The position numbers and the translations under genes are program-made. Shown piece by piece: positions 7,963-17,210 of a stretch of 64,000 nucleotides of DNA (position 1 is the stretch's first letter; the number at the start of each line of letters is the position of its first letter). Below the pieces are notes generated by a model. The model was given only the letters and a program-made list of their open reading frames with translations, was not told where the DNA came from and made no database searches. Source of the stretch: Syntrophaceae bacterium UBA2188 (GTDB taxonomy: Bacteria; Desulfobacterota; BSN033; UBA1163); contig DCVM01000181.1 of assembly GCA_002327985.1 (NCBI GenBank), positions 1 to 64,000 of the forward strand, read 5' to 3'.

Positions 7963-8417
7963 ATTGTCCTCCCATCGTTTTAATGCAAATGATATGCCAG
8001 AGCAACCTGAATTCTCTCTCTACTATTATTAATATAACTCAAAACTCTGAATTCTTCGGAAAATTACAAATATAATAATTTCAATTAATTACAAAACTAC
8101 AAAATTGCGAGTATTTTGCTGATTTTGCAAATTGTAATAATATTAACGTTAACGCATTACGAGTAGTTGTATGAGTAAAGGATGGCCCATCATACCCCAT
8201 CAGTTTAAAATAGTTAAGAGTCCTTTAATTTTTTCACGAGTCCTGGACATTGACGATAGCAAGAATAAGATTTATAAAGGACACGGGAGTCAGACCAGCC
8301 TTAATTGTTCTTCAAGAGCACTGAAAGTATAGGCTATGAAACCCATCCTGAGTGAAAATAATGGCATAACTTTTGCTTGTTATTAAGAATCCAAAAGTTC
8401 CGAGGGGGGCCTATAAG
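7963..8417. other. 455-base AT-rich divergent intergenic region
   Basis: It separates the minus-strand replication operon from plus-strand genes and must hold promoters for both. Features seen are repeated TTACAAA/ACAAAATT words between 8070 and 8130, and the palindromic word TTAACGTTAA near 8150, which could be an operator. No RNA gene is recognised. Confidence 0.4.
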
Positions 8418-8753
8418 ATGGTTAAAAGATACGATGGCCTGAAAGGCTCAATTCGACAAATTCGTAAACATCCACCTCTATTTCAAATTTATTTTACTAA
8501 AGATAAAAAACGTTATTTCATCAGTAAGGACTTTAATGGAAACCTGCCCCGAATTGAACTTTTTGCTCGTCAAAAAGTAGAAGGATGGGACGTCTGGGGG
8601 AACGAAGTAGGGAGTACTATAGACTTGAATAATCCAAAGGCTAAAAGTATAAGGCCCCATAAGGATAGGATCACCGTAGAAAAGGATGGTGTTGACTTAG
8701 GGGTATATCAAAAAACATTCCTGGAATGTGACCATTGCACGCTTGCCATCTGA
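8418..8753 (+). CDS. Orphan integrase arm-binding-domain paralogue
   Basis: The ATG at 8418 has GAGGGGG upstream; the TTG at 8373 does not. The first half of this 111-residue protein (GLKGSIRQIRKHPPLFQIYF, then KKRYFISKDFNG) matches the N-terminus of the integrase at 10151-11410 (LIGQIRQIRPNLFQFYF, then NKRYFIQRGLDG). The second half has no similarity to the integrase core, and no catalytic domain follows. It could bind the same arm sites and act as a competitor or accessory factor, or be the remnant of a second integrase. It is followed at once by a small out-of-frame ORF, so decay by frameshift is possible. Confidence 0.6.
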   Translation: MVKRYDGLKGSIRQIRKHPPLFQIYFTKDKKRYFISKDFNGNLPRIELFARQKVEGWDVWGNEVGSTIDLNNPKAKSIRPHKDRITVEKDGVDLGVYQKTFLECDHCTLAI

Positions 8754-8901
8754 TCACTGCCACGGCCCCGTCATTGACTTCTTAGAATTGTTTGGACTGT
8801 CTGAACCAGTCGAAAATTTGCGATTTAAGGCCATTAAAATAAAAAACCAATGGTTAGATAGCGGCTTAGCCTTCGATTTAGAGGGGTTTTCAGAAGGGTA
8901 A
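8728..8901 (+). CDS. Possible 57-residue protein overlapping the arm-domain gene
   Basis: A GTG at 8728 opens a frame shifted relative to the preceding gene and ending TAA 8899-8901. The product (containing GPVIDFLELFGLSEPVE and WLDSGLAFDLEGF) has a protein-like composition with alternating hydrophobic and charged residues. The ribosome site is poor. It may be a small gene or the continuation of the upstream gene after a frameshift. Confidence 0.3.
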   Translation: MTIARLPSDHCHGPVIDFLELFGLSEPVENLRFKAIKIKNQWLDSGLAFDLEGFSEG

Positions 8902-9025
8902 AAGATATGAATTGAAGTCAATAACACCATGGAGCGGGGGTTGGTGTGAGCCTCTATCTCCTTAGGGTGACACGATTTGCTCCCCCTAAAAGTAGCCGCA
9001 CAGCTGAACACCATCAATATTTGGT

Positions 9026-9637
9026 GTGGATTTGTTTGAATTCTTGGATTCAAATTTCGAGTATGTAGAACGAAAAGTCCAAGGCTCATTGGATTATGAA
9101 GACCAAAATCAACCCACAGGTACTGATCTTGAGATAATCGAGTGGTTAAAACGAAAAGGGGCTCTTTCATATAGAGCCTCCAGAATTTCAATTCAACAGT
9201 TCCAAAAAGAAATCTCCAAAAAGTTTCAAATCTCGCCTGCTGGTGCACGGGGGCGGTATCAGAGATATGTTTTGAAGGGATGGATTAAGGGGAAACAGAA
9301 GGGGGCTTATGGTAGCAAAGTTTGGGTTACGATCAGGCTCGACGGGGACGAGGGTGAGCAGGGTGAGCAGGGTGAGCAGGGTGAGCAGGGTGATAGGGTG
9401 ATAGCTGAGTATCAGAGAATCATTTCTCACCATACCAAAGAAAAGGCCATCCTGTTATTAACCGCAAAAGAAATACTCCTGCTCCCTTTGCTTCGCTCAA
9501 AAGAAGATGAAGTACACCCTATCACCCTGTATCACCCTGATGGCAGTCGCACAGGCTCTCAGGAGCCCCCCATCCTAGATGCCGACATTAAAATCCCACC
9601 CGAGACCTCCAGGGAATTTTTCCTGAAAGGTTCGTAA
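9026..9637 (+). CDS. Hypothetical protein with winged-helix-like middle and GEQ repeats
   Basis: A 203-residue frame starting at GTG 9026; no ATG or good ribosome site is present after the upstream in-frame stop at 9005, so the start is uncertain. Residues about 50-105 (ISIQQFQKEISKKFQ to YGSKVWVTIRL) look like a winged helix. They are followed by a GEQ tripeptide repeat encoded by a 9-base tandem repeat, then a Leu-rich helix. The last codons overlap the dispersed palindromic motif at 9609-9637. The function is not recognised; DNA binding is plausible. Confidence 0.5.
   Translation: MDLFEFLDSNFEYVERKVQGSLDYEDQNQPTGTDLEIIEWLKRKGALSYRASRISIQQFQKEISKKFQISPAGARGRYQRYVLKGWIKGKQKGAYGSKVWVTIRLDGDEGEQGEQGEQGEQGDRVIAEYQRIISHHTKEKAILLLTAKEILLLPLLRSKEDEVHPITLYHPDGSRTGSQEPPILDADIKIPPETSREFFLKGS
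9352..9404 (+). repeat. Tandem GGGTGAGCA x4 followed by GGGTGATA x2
   Basis: Four exact 9-base units (9352-9387) encode Gly-Glu-Gln repeats, and two 8-base GGGTGATA units follow (9388-9403). The reverse complement TATCACCC occurs twice about 120 bases later (9520-9527 and 9530-9537). The unit count is likely to vary by slippage; the inverted copies could fold in mRNA or bind a protein. Confidence 0.7.
9609..9637. repeat. Dispersed palindromic motif, copy 2
   Basis: CCAGGGAATTTTTCCTGAA followed by AGGTTCGTAA, nearly identical to the copy at 4147-4174 in the same orientation. Here it is the 3' end of the preceding reading frame and supplies its stop codon. Confidence 0.5.
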
Positions 9638-9754
9638 CCACTCGGATAAAGGCACTCCCTTACGAAACATTGCGACTTTTCACTAAAGTGTTTAGTAGGG
9701 GCATGCAGATACAGCGTGTTAGAAATTCTATGTAGTCATAAGTAGGGGGTTAAA

Positions 9755-9985
9755 ATGCAAAACGATAGTTTAGAAACAGAGGTTCTTTGCGAGAGATGCG
9801 GGGAGTCCTATCCTGCCAGACGACGGGTTTTAGGGTACAAAGTTTGTGTAGCCTGCTCCGATGTCCAGAAGTACCTGGGGCGTCGTCAGCAGGGAAGGCA
9901 CGACGGGACTACTGAAATTTTCCGTTACGACCTGGATAATGTAAAGCGACTTCTCCGAGAGGAAAATTCAAGGGTGCGTAAGTAG
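9755..9985 (+). CDS. Small zinc-ribbon protein
   Basis: A 76-residue protein with CERCGESYPARRR and CVACSD, two CXXC pairs 15 residues apart, as in treble-clef or zinc-ribbon domains. A basic helix follows (VKRLLREENSRVRK). Upstream AGTAGGGGG about five bases before the ATG is a good ribosome site. It lies between the winged-helix-like gene and the integrase in the same direction. DNA binding or protein binding is likely; the specific role is unknown. Confidence 0.65.
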   Translation: MQNDSLETEVLCERCGESYPARRRVLGYKVCVACSDVQKYLGRRQQGRHDGTTEIFRYDLDNVKRLLREENSRVRK

Positions 9986-9997
9986 GAGGGGTAAAAG

Positions 9998-10069
9998 ATG
10001 CGTTTAAGGCGGGTGGTAAAACAGATGAAGACCTTGAACAGCGAATTGACATCCGCCCAATTGCGATAA
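9998..10069 (+). CDS. Possible 23-residue leader peptide before the integrase
   Basis: ATG 9998 has a strong AGGAGGGG six bases upstream and a short basic product (MRLRRVVKQMKTLNSELTS and four more residues) ending TAA 10067-10069. It precedes the integrase, whose own ribosome site is weak. It could be a real microprotein or a translated leader. Confidence 0.35.
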   Translation: MRLRRVVKQMKTLNSELTSAQLR

Positions 10070-10150
10070 CCTCCTCCCCCCAGAAAGGGAATGGAGCGGG
10101 GTCCGTTCCCCCTATTGACTCTATCGGAAAAGGGGAGTATTCTACCGAGA

Positions 10151-11395
<1,245 letters not shown>

Positions 11396-11410
<15 letters not shown>

Positions 11411-11498
11411 TGGAATACTAGAACGTTGGAAGCTATCAAAAAGGACCTTATTGGAGAATTATGTATAACCCATTATTCTATTATTCCATCATTCCCGT
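11396..11498. repeat. A/T-rich imperfect inverted repeat (GGAAT/ATTCC type)
   Basis: GGGTAATGGAATACTAG near the left end is matched by TTCTATTATTCCATCATTCCC at the right end. It fills the space between tRNA-Pro and the YbjQ-like gene. Similar elements occur at 45852-45920, 55156-55207 and 59818-59974. Confidence 0.55.
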
Positions 11499-11547
11499 TT
11501 GTGTTTTTTAAGTATATTCAATTTCCTTTCAAAAGTCCAGCTTCCTG

Positions 11548-12018
11548 TCAATCCCCAAGCATGACTGCCGTGCCCGTGGCCCCCACGAGCAGCATCACCA
11601 TATCATTATGTGCTCCCAGCACCTTATAAACAATCTCCACCCCCACCACCGCATTCCCTCCCAATTCGATCGCTTCATCCTCAATGGACTTAATGGCAAG
11701 ATCCCTCCCGCTATGCACTTTCTCAGCCCAAGAAATGGCAATCCCGCCATTAAACTTAGCCAAATCCAACTCTTTAACCAACCCCACTCCAAAAATATGT
11801 TCATGAGAAACGATTCCCAGTGTTCTTAAAATCTTCCGATTGGCGAATCCAGGGATACTGATCGAAACGATTTCTTTTCGTTTTTTCTCCTTCTCTAAAA
11901 ATTTTTTTACCTCTTTTTTCCCCTTCTCATAACAAACAGCGCACATATCCGGCAATCCTTGGCCTGACTCATAGACATAGGAACTGCCACACAGCGTGCA
12001 ACTCACCACCCAATTCAT
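11548..12018 (-). CDS. YbjQ/DUF74-family protein with N-terminal zinc ribbon
   Basis: A 156-residue protein. The first 35 residues hold two CXXC pairs (CTLC and CAVC), a zinc-ribbon-like element, followed by a short charged linker. The remainder is a YbjQ/UPF0145 domain (PF01906, putative heavy-metal binding): ILRTLGIVSHEHIFGVG, then ARD-like alpha/beta blocks, and GGNAVVGVEIVYKVLG. The family forms small oligomers of unclear function, sometimes linked to metal or stress responses. It is the first host gene after the integrated element. A hairpin covers its ribosome site (12024-12038). Confidence 0.8.
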   Translation of the reverse strand: MNWVVSCTLCGSSYVYESGQGLPDMCAVCYEKGKKEVKKFLEKEKKRKEIVSISIPGFANRKILRTLGIVSHEHIFGVGLVKELDLAKFNGGIAISWAEKVHSGRDLAIKSIEDEAIELGGNAVVGVEIVYKVLGAHNDMVMLLVGATGTAVMLGD

Positions 12019-12023
12019 AAAGT

Positions 12024-12038
12024 CCTCCCCCTTGGAGG
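12024..12038 (-). promoter_or_regulatory. Hairpin sequestering the ribosome site of the YbjQ-like gene
   Basis: On the minus strand CCTCC-AAGGG-GGAGG, with the second arm acting as the Shine-Dalgarno sequence ahead of the ATG at 12018. It could limit translation, or be a fragment of the G/C-rich palindrome family seen elsewhere. Confidence 0.35.
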
Positions 12039-12083
12039 GGATATAGGTATTAAATTATATCATTATTTCTGAATAGGGTTATA

Positions 12084-12479
12084 TTATTCCAGCATCTTTC
12101 TGATCCCTTTCAGTTCCTCCTGAATGGTGACCAGAAACTCATGAGACCTTCCGTTGGACCTTTTCTCTACCCGTTTCAGATTCACTTGTTTGTTTTCTAA
12201 TTTCTCCAGATTCCGGATCTTTTTCTTCGCTCCGGCAATGGTAAATCCCTCTTCATAGAGGAGTTTCTTGATCCTTAGAATGAGGTCTAAATCTTTCCTC
12301 CGGTAGAGCCGCTGTAAAGACCCCCCCTTATGGGGTTTGATGACTTTAAATTCCGATTCCCAATAACGAAGGACATGGGGTTTAAGGCCTGTAATCCGGC
12401 TTACTTCCCCGATCCGATAATAGAGCCTTTCATGAGAGATGGGGGTTTCAATCTCGTCGCTTTTGAGTAGCCTGACCAT
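12084..12479 (-). CDS. MerR-family transcriptional regulator
   Basis: A 131-residue protein with a MerR-type winged HTH: YYRIGEVSRITGLKPHVLRYW, then FKVIKPHKGGSLQRLYRRKDL, followed by helices that include LYEEGFTIAGAKKKI. The C-terminus is a short coiled region with no effector-binding Cys cluster. A MerR gene directly downstream of ihfA in the pheST-ihfA block is a common arrangement in Deltaproteobacteria. The target is unknown. Confidence 0.9.
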   Translation of the reverse strand: MVRLLKSDEIETPISHERLYYRIGEVSRITGLKPHVLRYWESEFKVIKPHKGGSLQRLYRRKDLDLILRIKKLLYEEGFTIAGAKKKIRNLEKLENKQVNLKRVEKRSNGRSHEFLVTIQEELKGIRKMLE

Positions 12480-12550
12480 TGTTCCCCTCTAACTGCTCCT
12501 TGCCCTTCGGAAGCATGAGACACAGGCATTGAAAGAAAACTGAGGAAAAA

Positions 12551-12835
12551 CTATGACTCTTTACGATTGAGAGAAGCCTTCAATACCTGACTTGGCTTAA
12601 AAGTCAAGATCCTTCTCGCCGTAATTTCGATATCCCCCCCTGTCTGTGGATTTCGACCTCGTCTCGACCTCTTTTTTCGAACAACAAAATTTCCAAACCC
12701 GGAGATTTTAATCTTATCCTCCTTGATCAGGGTATCCTTGATAATATCAAAAATATACTCTACAATTTTAGCCACCTCTTTTTTAGAAAATCCCACTTTC
12801 TCATAAATCTCCTCAATAATATCCACTTTTGTCAT
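12551..12835 (-). CDS. ihfA: Integration host factor subunit alpha
   Basis: A 94-residue HU/IHF-family DNA-bending protein. It has the helical dimerisation half (MTKVDIIEEIYEKVGFSKKE), the KISGFGNFVVRKKRSRRGRNPQTG beta-arm with the conserved Pro that intercalates in DNA, and the closing TFKPSQVLKASLN helix. The order pheS-pheT-ihfA is the classic one seen in Proteobacteria, which favours the alpha subunit over HU. IHF also commonly assists tyrosine integrases, so it could serve the neighbouring element. The start has a clear AGGAGGCAAGAG upstream. Confidence 0.92.
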   Translation of the reverse strand: MTKVDIIEEIYEKVGFSKKEVAKIVEYIFDIIKDTLIKEDKIKISGFGNFVVRKKRSRRGRNPQTGGDIEITARRILTFKPSQVLKASLNRKES

Positions 12836-12863
12836 CTCTTGCCTCCTCCTTTCTTAGCCATGT

Positions 12864-15272
12864 CTATTGCCTTAAATCAAGCTGGAAGACCTCTTTTAAT
12901 CTGGAGAGGATCTTTTCGTGGTATTGATTCACCTCTTCATCGGTCAACGTCCGATCCTTCGCCTGGTAACGGATTCGATAAGAAACTCCTTTTTTTCCTT
13001 CTGGAATAGGGGGACCTTGGTAAATATCAAAGAGGGTGACCCCTTCGATGAAGGGTTGGGGGAAGTTCCGGATTGTTTCCATCACCCTTTCTGCTTCCAG
13101 AGCCTGATCGACCACGACTGAGAGGTCTCTGTAAACAGCCGGAAATTTCGGCAGGGATTGAAACCGCCGCTCCCCTCCGGCCCATTTCACCATTTTGCTA
13201 AAATCCATTTCAAAGAGATAAACCCTTTCCTGTACTTCATAGTGGCCTAAAACCCGGGGATGGACTTCCCCTAAAATTCCCACAACCTCTTGATTCAGGA
13301 TGACCCTTGATGCTTTCCCCGGATGAAGATAGGGGTTATCCTCCGCTTTATTAAATTTGGCTTCTTTAATCTGCAGGGCATCAAAAAGATCCTCCACACA
13401 ACCTTTGATGTCATAAAAATCAACAGGTCTCTGAGAAAAACCCCAGTGGGGATCTCTGTCAAACCCCATCGCCACCCCAGCTAAAAATTTAACTTCTTCT
13501 GGAAGTTTTTCTCCTCCTTGGGGGAGGAAAACTTTTTTTAATTCAAAGAGCTTAAGATTGGAATTCTTCCTGGAAACATTATAACGCACGGTCTCCATCA
13601 GACCCGGCAACAACGTGGTTCTCATCACGGAGAAATCTTCTGTCAAAGGATTGAGGATCCGAAGGTACTGCCGCCTTGGATCGTTCGGAGGAAATCCAAG
13701 GATATCTGAGGAGGTTGGAGAGGTAAAACTATAAGTGATCACCTCGTGGTAACCGTGATAGATCAGAGTGTCTACCACTTTTCTTTCCATCACAAACTCT
13801 TTGCTCCTCCCTTCTGAGGAAGGGGGGCCTTGGGGAATCGTAATGGGAATGTTCTCATATCCATCCAGTCGGGCCACTTCTTCAATGAGATCGATCTCTC
13901 TCTCTAAATCCCCTCTAAAAGTAGGAGGGATCACCATGAGGGCATCATCATCTTGCTCTTGGACTTCCAATTCCAAATCTTTGAGATAACCCTTCACTTG
14001 TTTCGCAGAAACCTCTTTTCCTAATACCTGATGGATCTTTTTGACGCTCAAATAAATGGGGTTGGGTTTGATGGGAACCGGGTAGATATCCACTATTCCT
14101 TCCACCACTCTTCCACCCGCCAATTCCTGAATCAATTGGGTGGCTCGGTTCGCCGCAGAGAGGCATCCCCCATAATCGATGCCTCTTCCAAAACGATAGG
14201 CGGCCTCGGTTTCCAGGCCAAGCTTTTTTGAGGTACTCCGATTCCCCGCCGGGTTGAAATAAGCACTTTCAAGGAGAACGCTCTGGGTATTTTCTTTGAT
14301 CTCCGAATTGAGGCCACCCATCACACCGGCAATGGCAATGGGCTTCACCCCATCACAGATCATGAGCATCTCCTCATCCAGCCTCCGTTTCACCCCATCC
14401 AGGGTAACGAATTCCTCTCCCAGTCTCGCCCGTCGAACGACAATTCGGCCTTCTTCCAGCAATTCAAAATCGAAGGCATGAAGAGGTTGTCCGTATTCCA
14501 TCATCACATAATTGGTCACATCGACCACATTGCTGATGGAACGTATCCCCACCTTTTCCAATCGATCTCTCATCCAACGGGGAGAGGGACCGATCTTCAC
14601 CTCTTCAATCATCCTTGCTACATAGCGGGGGCATAAGTCTTGATCTAGAACCGTGACCGAAGTTTTTTGATGGATGTGTTCCCCCCGGTCACTCAGAACG
14701 GGAACCGGATACTTCACTCTCTGATGGGTTAAGGCAGCTATCTCCCGGGCTATCCCGATCACACACAGGCAGTCTGGGCGGTTGGGTGTAATGCTGATAT
14801 CCAGAAGGGTGTCCTTCAAACCCAATGCCTCTCCCAAGTCTATTCCCGTTGGAACATGAGAGGGAAGAATCAAGATTCCGGAAGCATCCTGACCCAGGCC
14901 AAGCTCTATCTCTGAACAAAGCATTCCTTCAGAAATGACTCCCCTGATCTTTGATCGCTTGATCTCCATCCCATTCGGGAGGCGAGCTCCTGCAAGGGCT
15001 AAAGGAACTTTCTGACCTTCCTGAATATTGGTGGCACCGCAGACAATCGGAAAAGTCCCTTGATGGGTCTTGGCTTCCACCAAAGAGAGGCGATCCGCAT
15101 TGGGATGCCTTCGAATCGAAAGGATTTCTGCGACAACCACTTTCTCAAAACCTTCCCCCACAGAGGTTGCTTCTTCAACCTCCAAACCAGCCATGGTCAG
15201 AAGATGGATCAACTCTTTCACACTGATCCGAATCTCAACGTAATCTTTGAGCCAATTCAGACTAACCTTCAT
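12864..15272 (-). CDS. pheT: Phenylalanyl-tRNA synthetase beta subunit
   Basis: An 802-residue PheRS beta chain of usual length. In order: an N-terminal tRNA-binding OB fold (about 40-150, EILSIRRHPNADRLSLVEA), a B3/B4 editing region, B5 domain, a catalytic-like core (SYSFTSPTSSDILGF region) and a C-terminal anticodon-binding FDX-ACB domain (FPAVYRDLSVVVD). It forms the alpha2beta2 enzyme with PheS encoded just upstream and edits misacylated Tyr-tRNA(Phe). A G/C-rich palindrome lies in the 73-base gap after pheS. Confidence 0.98.
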   Translation of the reverse strand: MKVSLNWLKDYVEIRISVKELIHLLTMAGLEVEEATSVGEGFEKVVVAEILSIRRHPNADRLSLVEAKTHQGTFPIVCGATNIQEGQKVPLALAGARLPNGMEIKRSKIRGVISEGMLCSEIELGLGQDASGILILPSHVPTGIDLGEALGLKDTLLDISITPNRPDCLCVIGIAREIAALTHQRVKYPVPVLSDRGEHIHQKTSVTVLDQDLCPRYVARMIEEVKIGPSPRWMRDRLEKVGIRSISNVVDVTNYVMMEYGQPLHAFDFELLEEGRIVVRRARLGEEFVTLDGVKRRLDEEMLMICDGVKPIAIAGVMGGLNSEIKENTQSVLLESAYFNPAGNRSTSKKLGLETEAAYRFGRGIDYGGCLSAANRATQLIQELAGGRVVEGIVDIYPVPIKPNPIYLSVKKIHQVLGKEVSAKQVKGYLKDLELEVQEQDDDALMVIPPTFRGDLEREIDLIEEVARLDGYENIPITIPQGPPSSEGRSKEFVMERKVVDTLIYHGYHEVITYSFTSPTSSDILGFPPNDPRRQYLRILNPLTEDFSVMRTTLLPGLMETVRYNVSRKNSNLKLFELKKVFLPQGGEKLPEEVKFLAGVAMGFDRDPHWGFSQRPVDFYDIKGCVEDLFDALQIKEAKFNKAEDNPYLHPGKASRVILNQEVVGILGEVHPRVLGHYEVQERVYLFEMDFSKMVKWAGGERRFQSLPKFPAVYRDLSVVVDQALEAERVMETIRNFPQPFIEGVTLFDIYQGPPIPEGKKGVSYRIRYQAKDRTLTDEEVNQYHEKILSRLKEVFQLDLRQ

Positions 15273-15292
15273 AATACTTCCATTTCGGATGT

Positions 15293-15339
15293 CCCCCCTC
15301 CCTTACCCTCCCCCTCAAGGGGGGAGGGGTGGGTGGGGG
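15293..15339. repeat. G/C-rich intergenic palindrome
   Basis: CCCCCCTCCCTTACCCTCCCC followed by CTCAAG and GGGGGAGGGGTGGGTGGGGG. It lies between pheS and pheT in a co-directional operon, so it would be transcribed as a hairpin. Relatives are at 31031-31077, 34227-34275, 51565-51614 and 61883-61950. Confidence 0.7.
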
Positions 15340-15345
15340 TGTATT

Positions 15346-16362
15346 CTAAAACTGTTTGAGGAACCTCAAATCATTCGTGAAGAAGGGCCGAATATCATTA
15401 ATCCCAAACTTCAGCATGGCAATCCGCTCGATGCCCATCCCAAAGGCAAAGCCGGTGACTTCCTCAGGATTATAATTGACGAACTGATATACAGCCGGGT
15501 CTACCATTCCGGACCCCAGGATCTCCAGCCAGCCTGTATTCGAACAAACCCCGCATCCTTTTCCCCCGCAGATAAAACACTCGATATCGATTTCTGCGCT
15601 GGGTTCTGTGAAAGGGAAAAAGCTCGGCCGGAAACGGAGTCTCGTCTCCTTACCAAACATTTGATGAACAAAAATGGTCAACACTCCTTTTAAGTCTGCA
15701 AAGGTAATCCCTTTGTCGACCAGAAGCCCCTCAACCTGATGAAACATGGGAGAATGGGTTGGATCTGAATCGCAGCGGTAGACCGCACCCGGGCAGATTA
15801 CTCGAACTGGTGGCCGTTTCTTTTCCATGGTCCTCACCTGAACAGGTGAGGTGTGGGTTCTCAAAACCACATCCTCCGAAAAAAAGAAGGTGGCCTGCAT
15901 CTCTCTGGCAGGATGGCCTTTTGGAATATTAAGGGCTTCAAAATTATAGTAGTCTAACTCTACCTCCGGCCCTTCCACGACTTCAAAGCCCAGGCGGGAG
16001 AAGATGTCAATAATTTCATCCAGGATCTGGGTGAGAGGATGTCTATTCCCGACAGGGATTCTTCGACCAGGCAGCGTCACATCGATCTTTTCCCTCTCTA
16101 AAGCCTCTGTTCTCTCTCGCTCCTGAATCTGTAAGAGGGCCACCGCGATCTTTTTCTCTAAATCCTCTTTAACTTGGTTTGCCCTTTTCCCAATTTCCCG
16201 TCGATCGGTCTCAGGGAGGGTCCCCAAACGTTTGAGAAGTTGAGTCAGACTCCCCTTTTTCCCTAAAATCCTTACTCGGGTGTCAGAAAGCTCTTTCTCG
16301 GTAAAGGCCTGAGAAATAGAAACCGCTGCTTCGCTTTGGACTTTTTCCAATTCATTTAGCAC
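15346..16362 (-). CDS. pheS: Phenylalanyl-tRNA synthetase alpha subunit
   Basis: The 338-residue catalytic subunit of PheRS, charging tRNA(Phe). It has an N-terminal coiled-coil (about 1-85) that contacts tRNA, then the class II core with motif 2 (VICPGAVYRCDSDPTHSPMFHQVEG) split here as VYRCDSDPTHSPMFHQVEG, and motif 3 (GFAFGMGIERIAML). The frame starts with GTG; AAAGGGA lies about eight bases upstream. Operon member between rplT and pheT. Confidence 0.97.
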   Translation of the reverse strand: MLNELEKVQSEAAVSISQAFTEKELSDTRVRILGKKGSLTQLLKRLGTLPETDRREIGKRANQVKEDLEKKIAVALLQIQERERTEALEREKIDVTLPGRRIPVGNRHPLTQILDEIIDIFSRLGFEVVEGPEVELDYYNFEALNIPKGHPAREMQATFFFSEDVVLRTHTSPVQVRTMEKKRPPVRVICPGAVYRCDSDPTHSPMFHQVEGLLVDKGITFADLKGVLTIFVHQMFGKETRLRFRPSFFPFTEPSAEIDIECFICGGKGCGVCSNTGWLEILGSGMVDPAVYQFVNYNPEEVTGFAFGMGIERIAMLKFGINDIRPFFTNDLRFLKQF

Positions 16363-16434
16363 AAATCAATCCCTTTCTTCCTAAACCATCGCCTCTTTCT
16401 GTTTAAAGAAAGATAAGAGGATGGGAAATTTATG

Positions 16435-16791
16435 CTATTTGGATTTCGCCTTTGCCATTTCAGCAATTTTGGAGAAGGCATTCGGATCCTTGACCGCCAA
16501 ATCGGCTAATATCTTCCGATCCAATTCGATATGGGCCTTCCTCAAAGAGTCCATTAAACGACTATAAGAGAGACCATGGAGCCTCGCCGCAGCATTGATG
16601 CGAGTAATCCAAAGTCTTCTAAAATCTCTTTTTCTGGCCCTCCTGTCTCGATAGGCATAAGCCAAAGCCCGATGAACTGCATCGACAGCCGTTCGAAAGA
16701 GCCGGCTTCTTCCTCCCCGATAACCCTTTGCCATTTTCAGGACCTTTTTCCTTCTTTGTCTTGTCTTCGGTCCTCCTTTTACTCTCGGCAT
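16435..16791 (-). CDS. rplT: 50S ribosomal protein L20
   Basis: 118 residues starting [19 protein letters not shown], the standard L20 N-terminus, with the [16 protein letters not shown] core and the [20 protein letters not shown]-terminal part. The ATG at 16791 has AGGAGGAATTTCA upstream; a longer frame to 16815 just extends into the leader. Binds 23S rRNA early in 50S assembly and in many bacteria represses its own infC-rpmI-rplT operon. Confidence 0.98.
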   Translation of the reverse strand: MPRVKGGPKTRQRRKKVLKMAKGYRGGRSRLFRTAVDAVHRALAYAYRDRRARKRDFRRLWITRINAAARLHGLSYSRLMDSLRKAHIELDRKILADLAVKDPNAFSKIAEMAKAKSK

Positions 16792-16904
16792 GATTGAAAT
16801 TCCTCCTGATATCAATAAGTTTCAAGTTTCAGGTTCTAAGTTTCAAGTACCCATTTAAATGAAAAATCATGAGACTTGAAATATGCAAAGTGGGTCTGAA
16901 CATT

Positions 16905-17102
16905 TCAGATGTAAGGGATTAGCTTCTTGATCCCTTTGGAATCCGTCTTCGCGATTAGCTTTGGCCTTCTAAGACCTCGCTTACGATGGGTCGGTTTTTT
17001 TGTTAGAATATGTCGGGCAAATGCCCGTTTGGCTTTGATCCTTCCAGTCCCGGTCTTCTTAAACCGCTTGGCCGCTCCTCGGTTGGTCTTTAATTTTGGC
17101 AC
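16905..17102 (-). CDS. rpmI: 50S ribosomal protein L35
   Basis: A 65-residue, very basic protein with the typical [18 protein letters not shown] start and [15 protein letters not shown] middle. It lies between infC and rplT as in most bacteria. The gap to rplT (16792-16904) carries repeated GTTTCAAGT words of no clear meaning. Confidence 0.97.
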   Translation of the reverse strand: MPKLKTNRGAAKRFKKTGTGRIKAKRAFARHILTKKPTHRKRGLRRPKLIAKTDSKGIKKLIPYI

Positions 17103-17210
17103 ATGATTCTCCTTCTATAACTCATTGGGAGTGGGTAAGTGAAAGGTAACAGTAAAAGGAGGGCAAATACCCATCACTATTCCTATCATCATCCGTCACT
17201 CTTACTCTTT

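Noticed and set aside
8754..9248. 164-codon minus-strand frame
   Set aside because: It overlaps the plus-strand winged-helix-like gene, has no ribosome site and has a composition typical of an antisense shadow.
9352..9404. Short regular repeats as a possible CRISPR array
   Set aside because: Units are 8-9 bases without spacers and lie in a coding frame; no cas genes are in the window.
15293..15339. G/C palindrome read as a rho-independent terminator splitting pheS from pheT
   Set aside because: No T-run follows on the transcribed strand and the same palindrome recurs in unrelated gaps, so it is better called a dispersed repeat.
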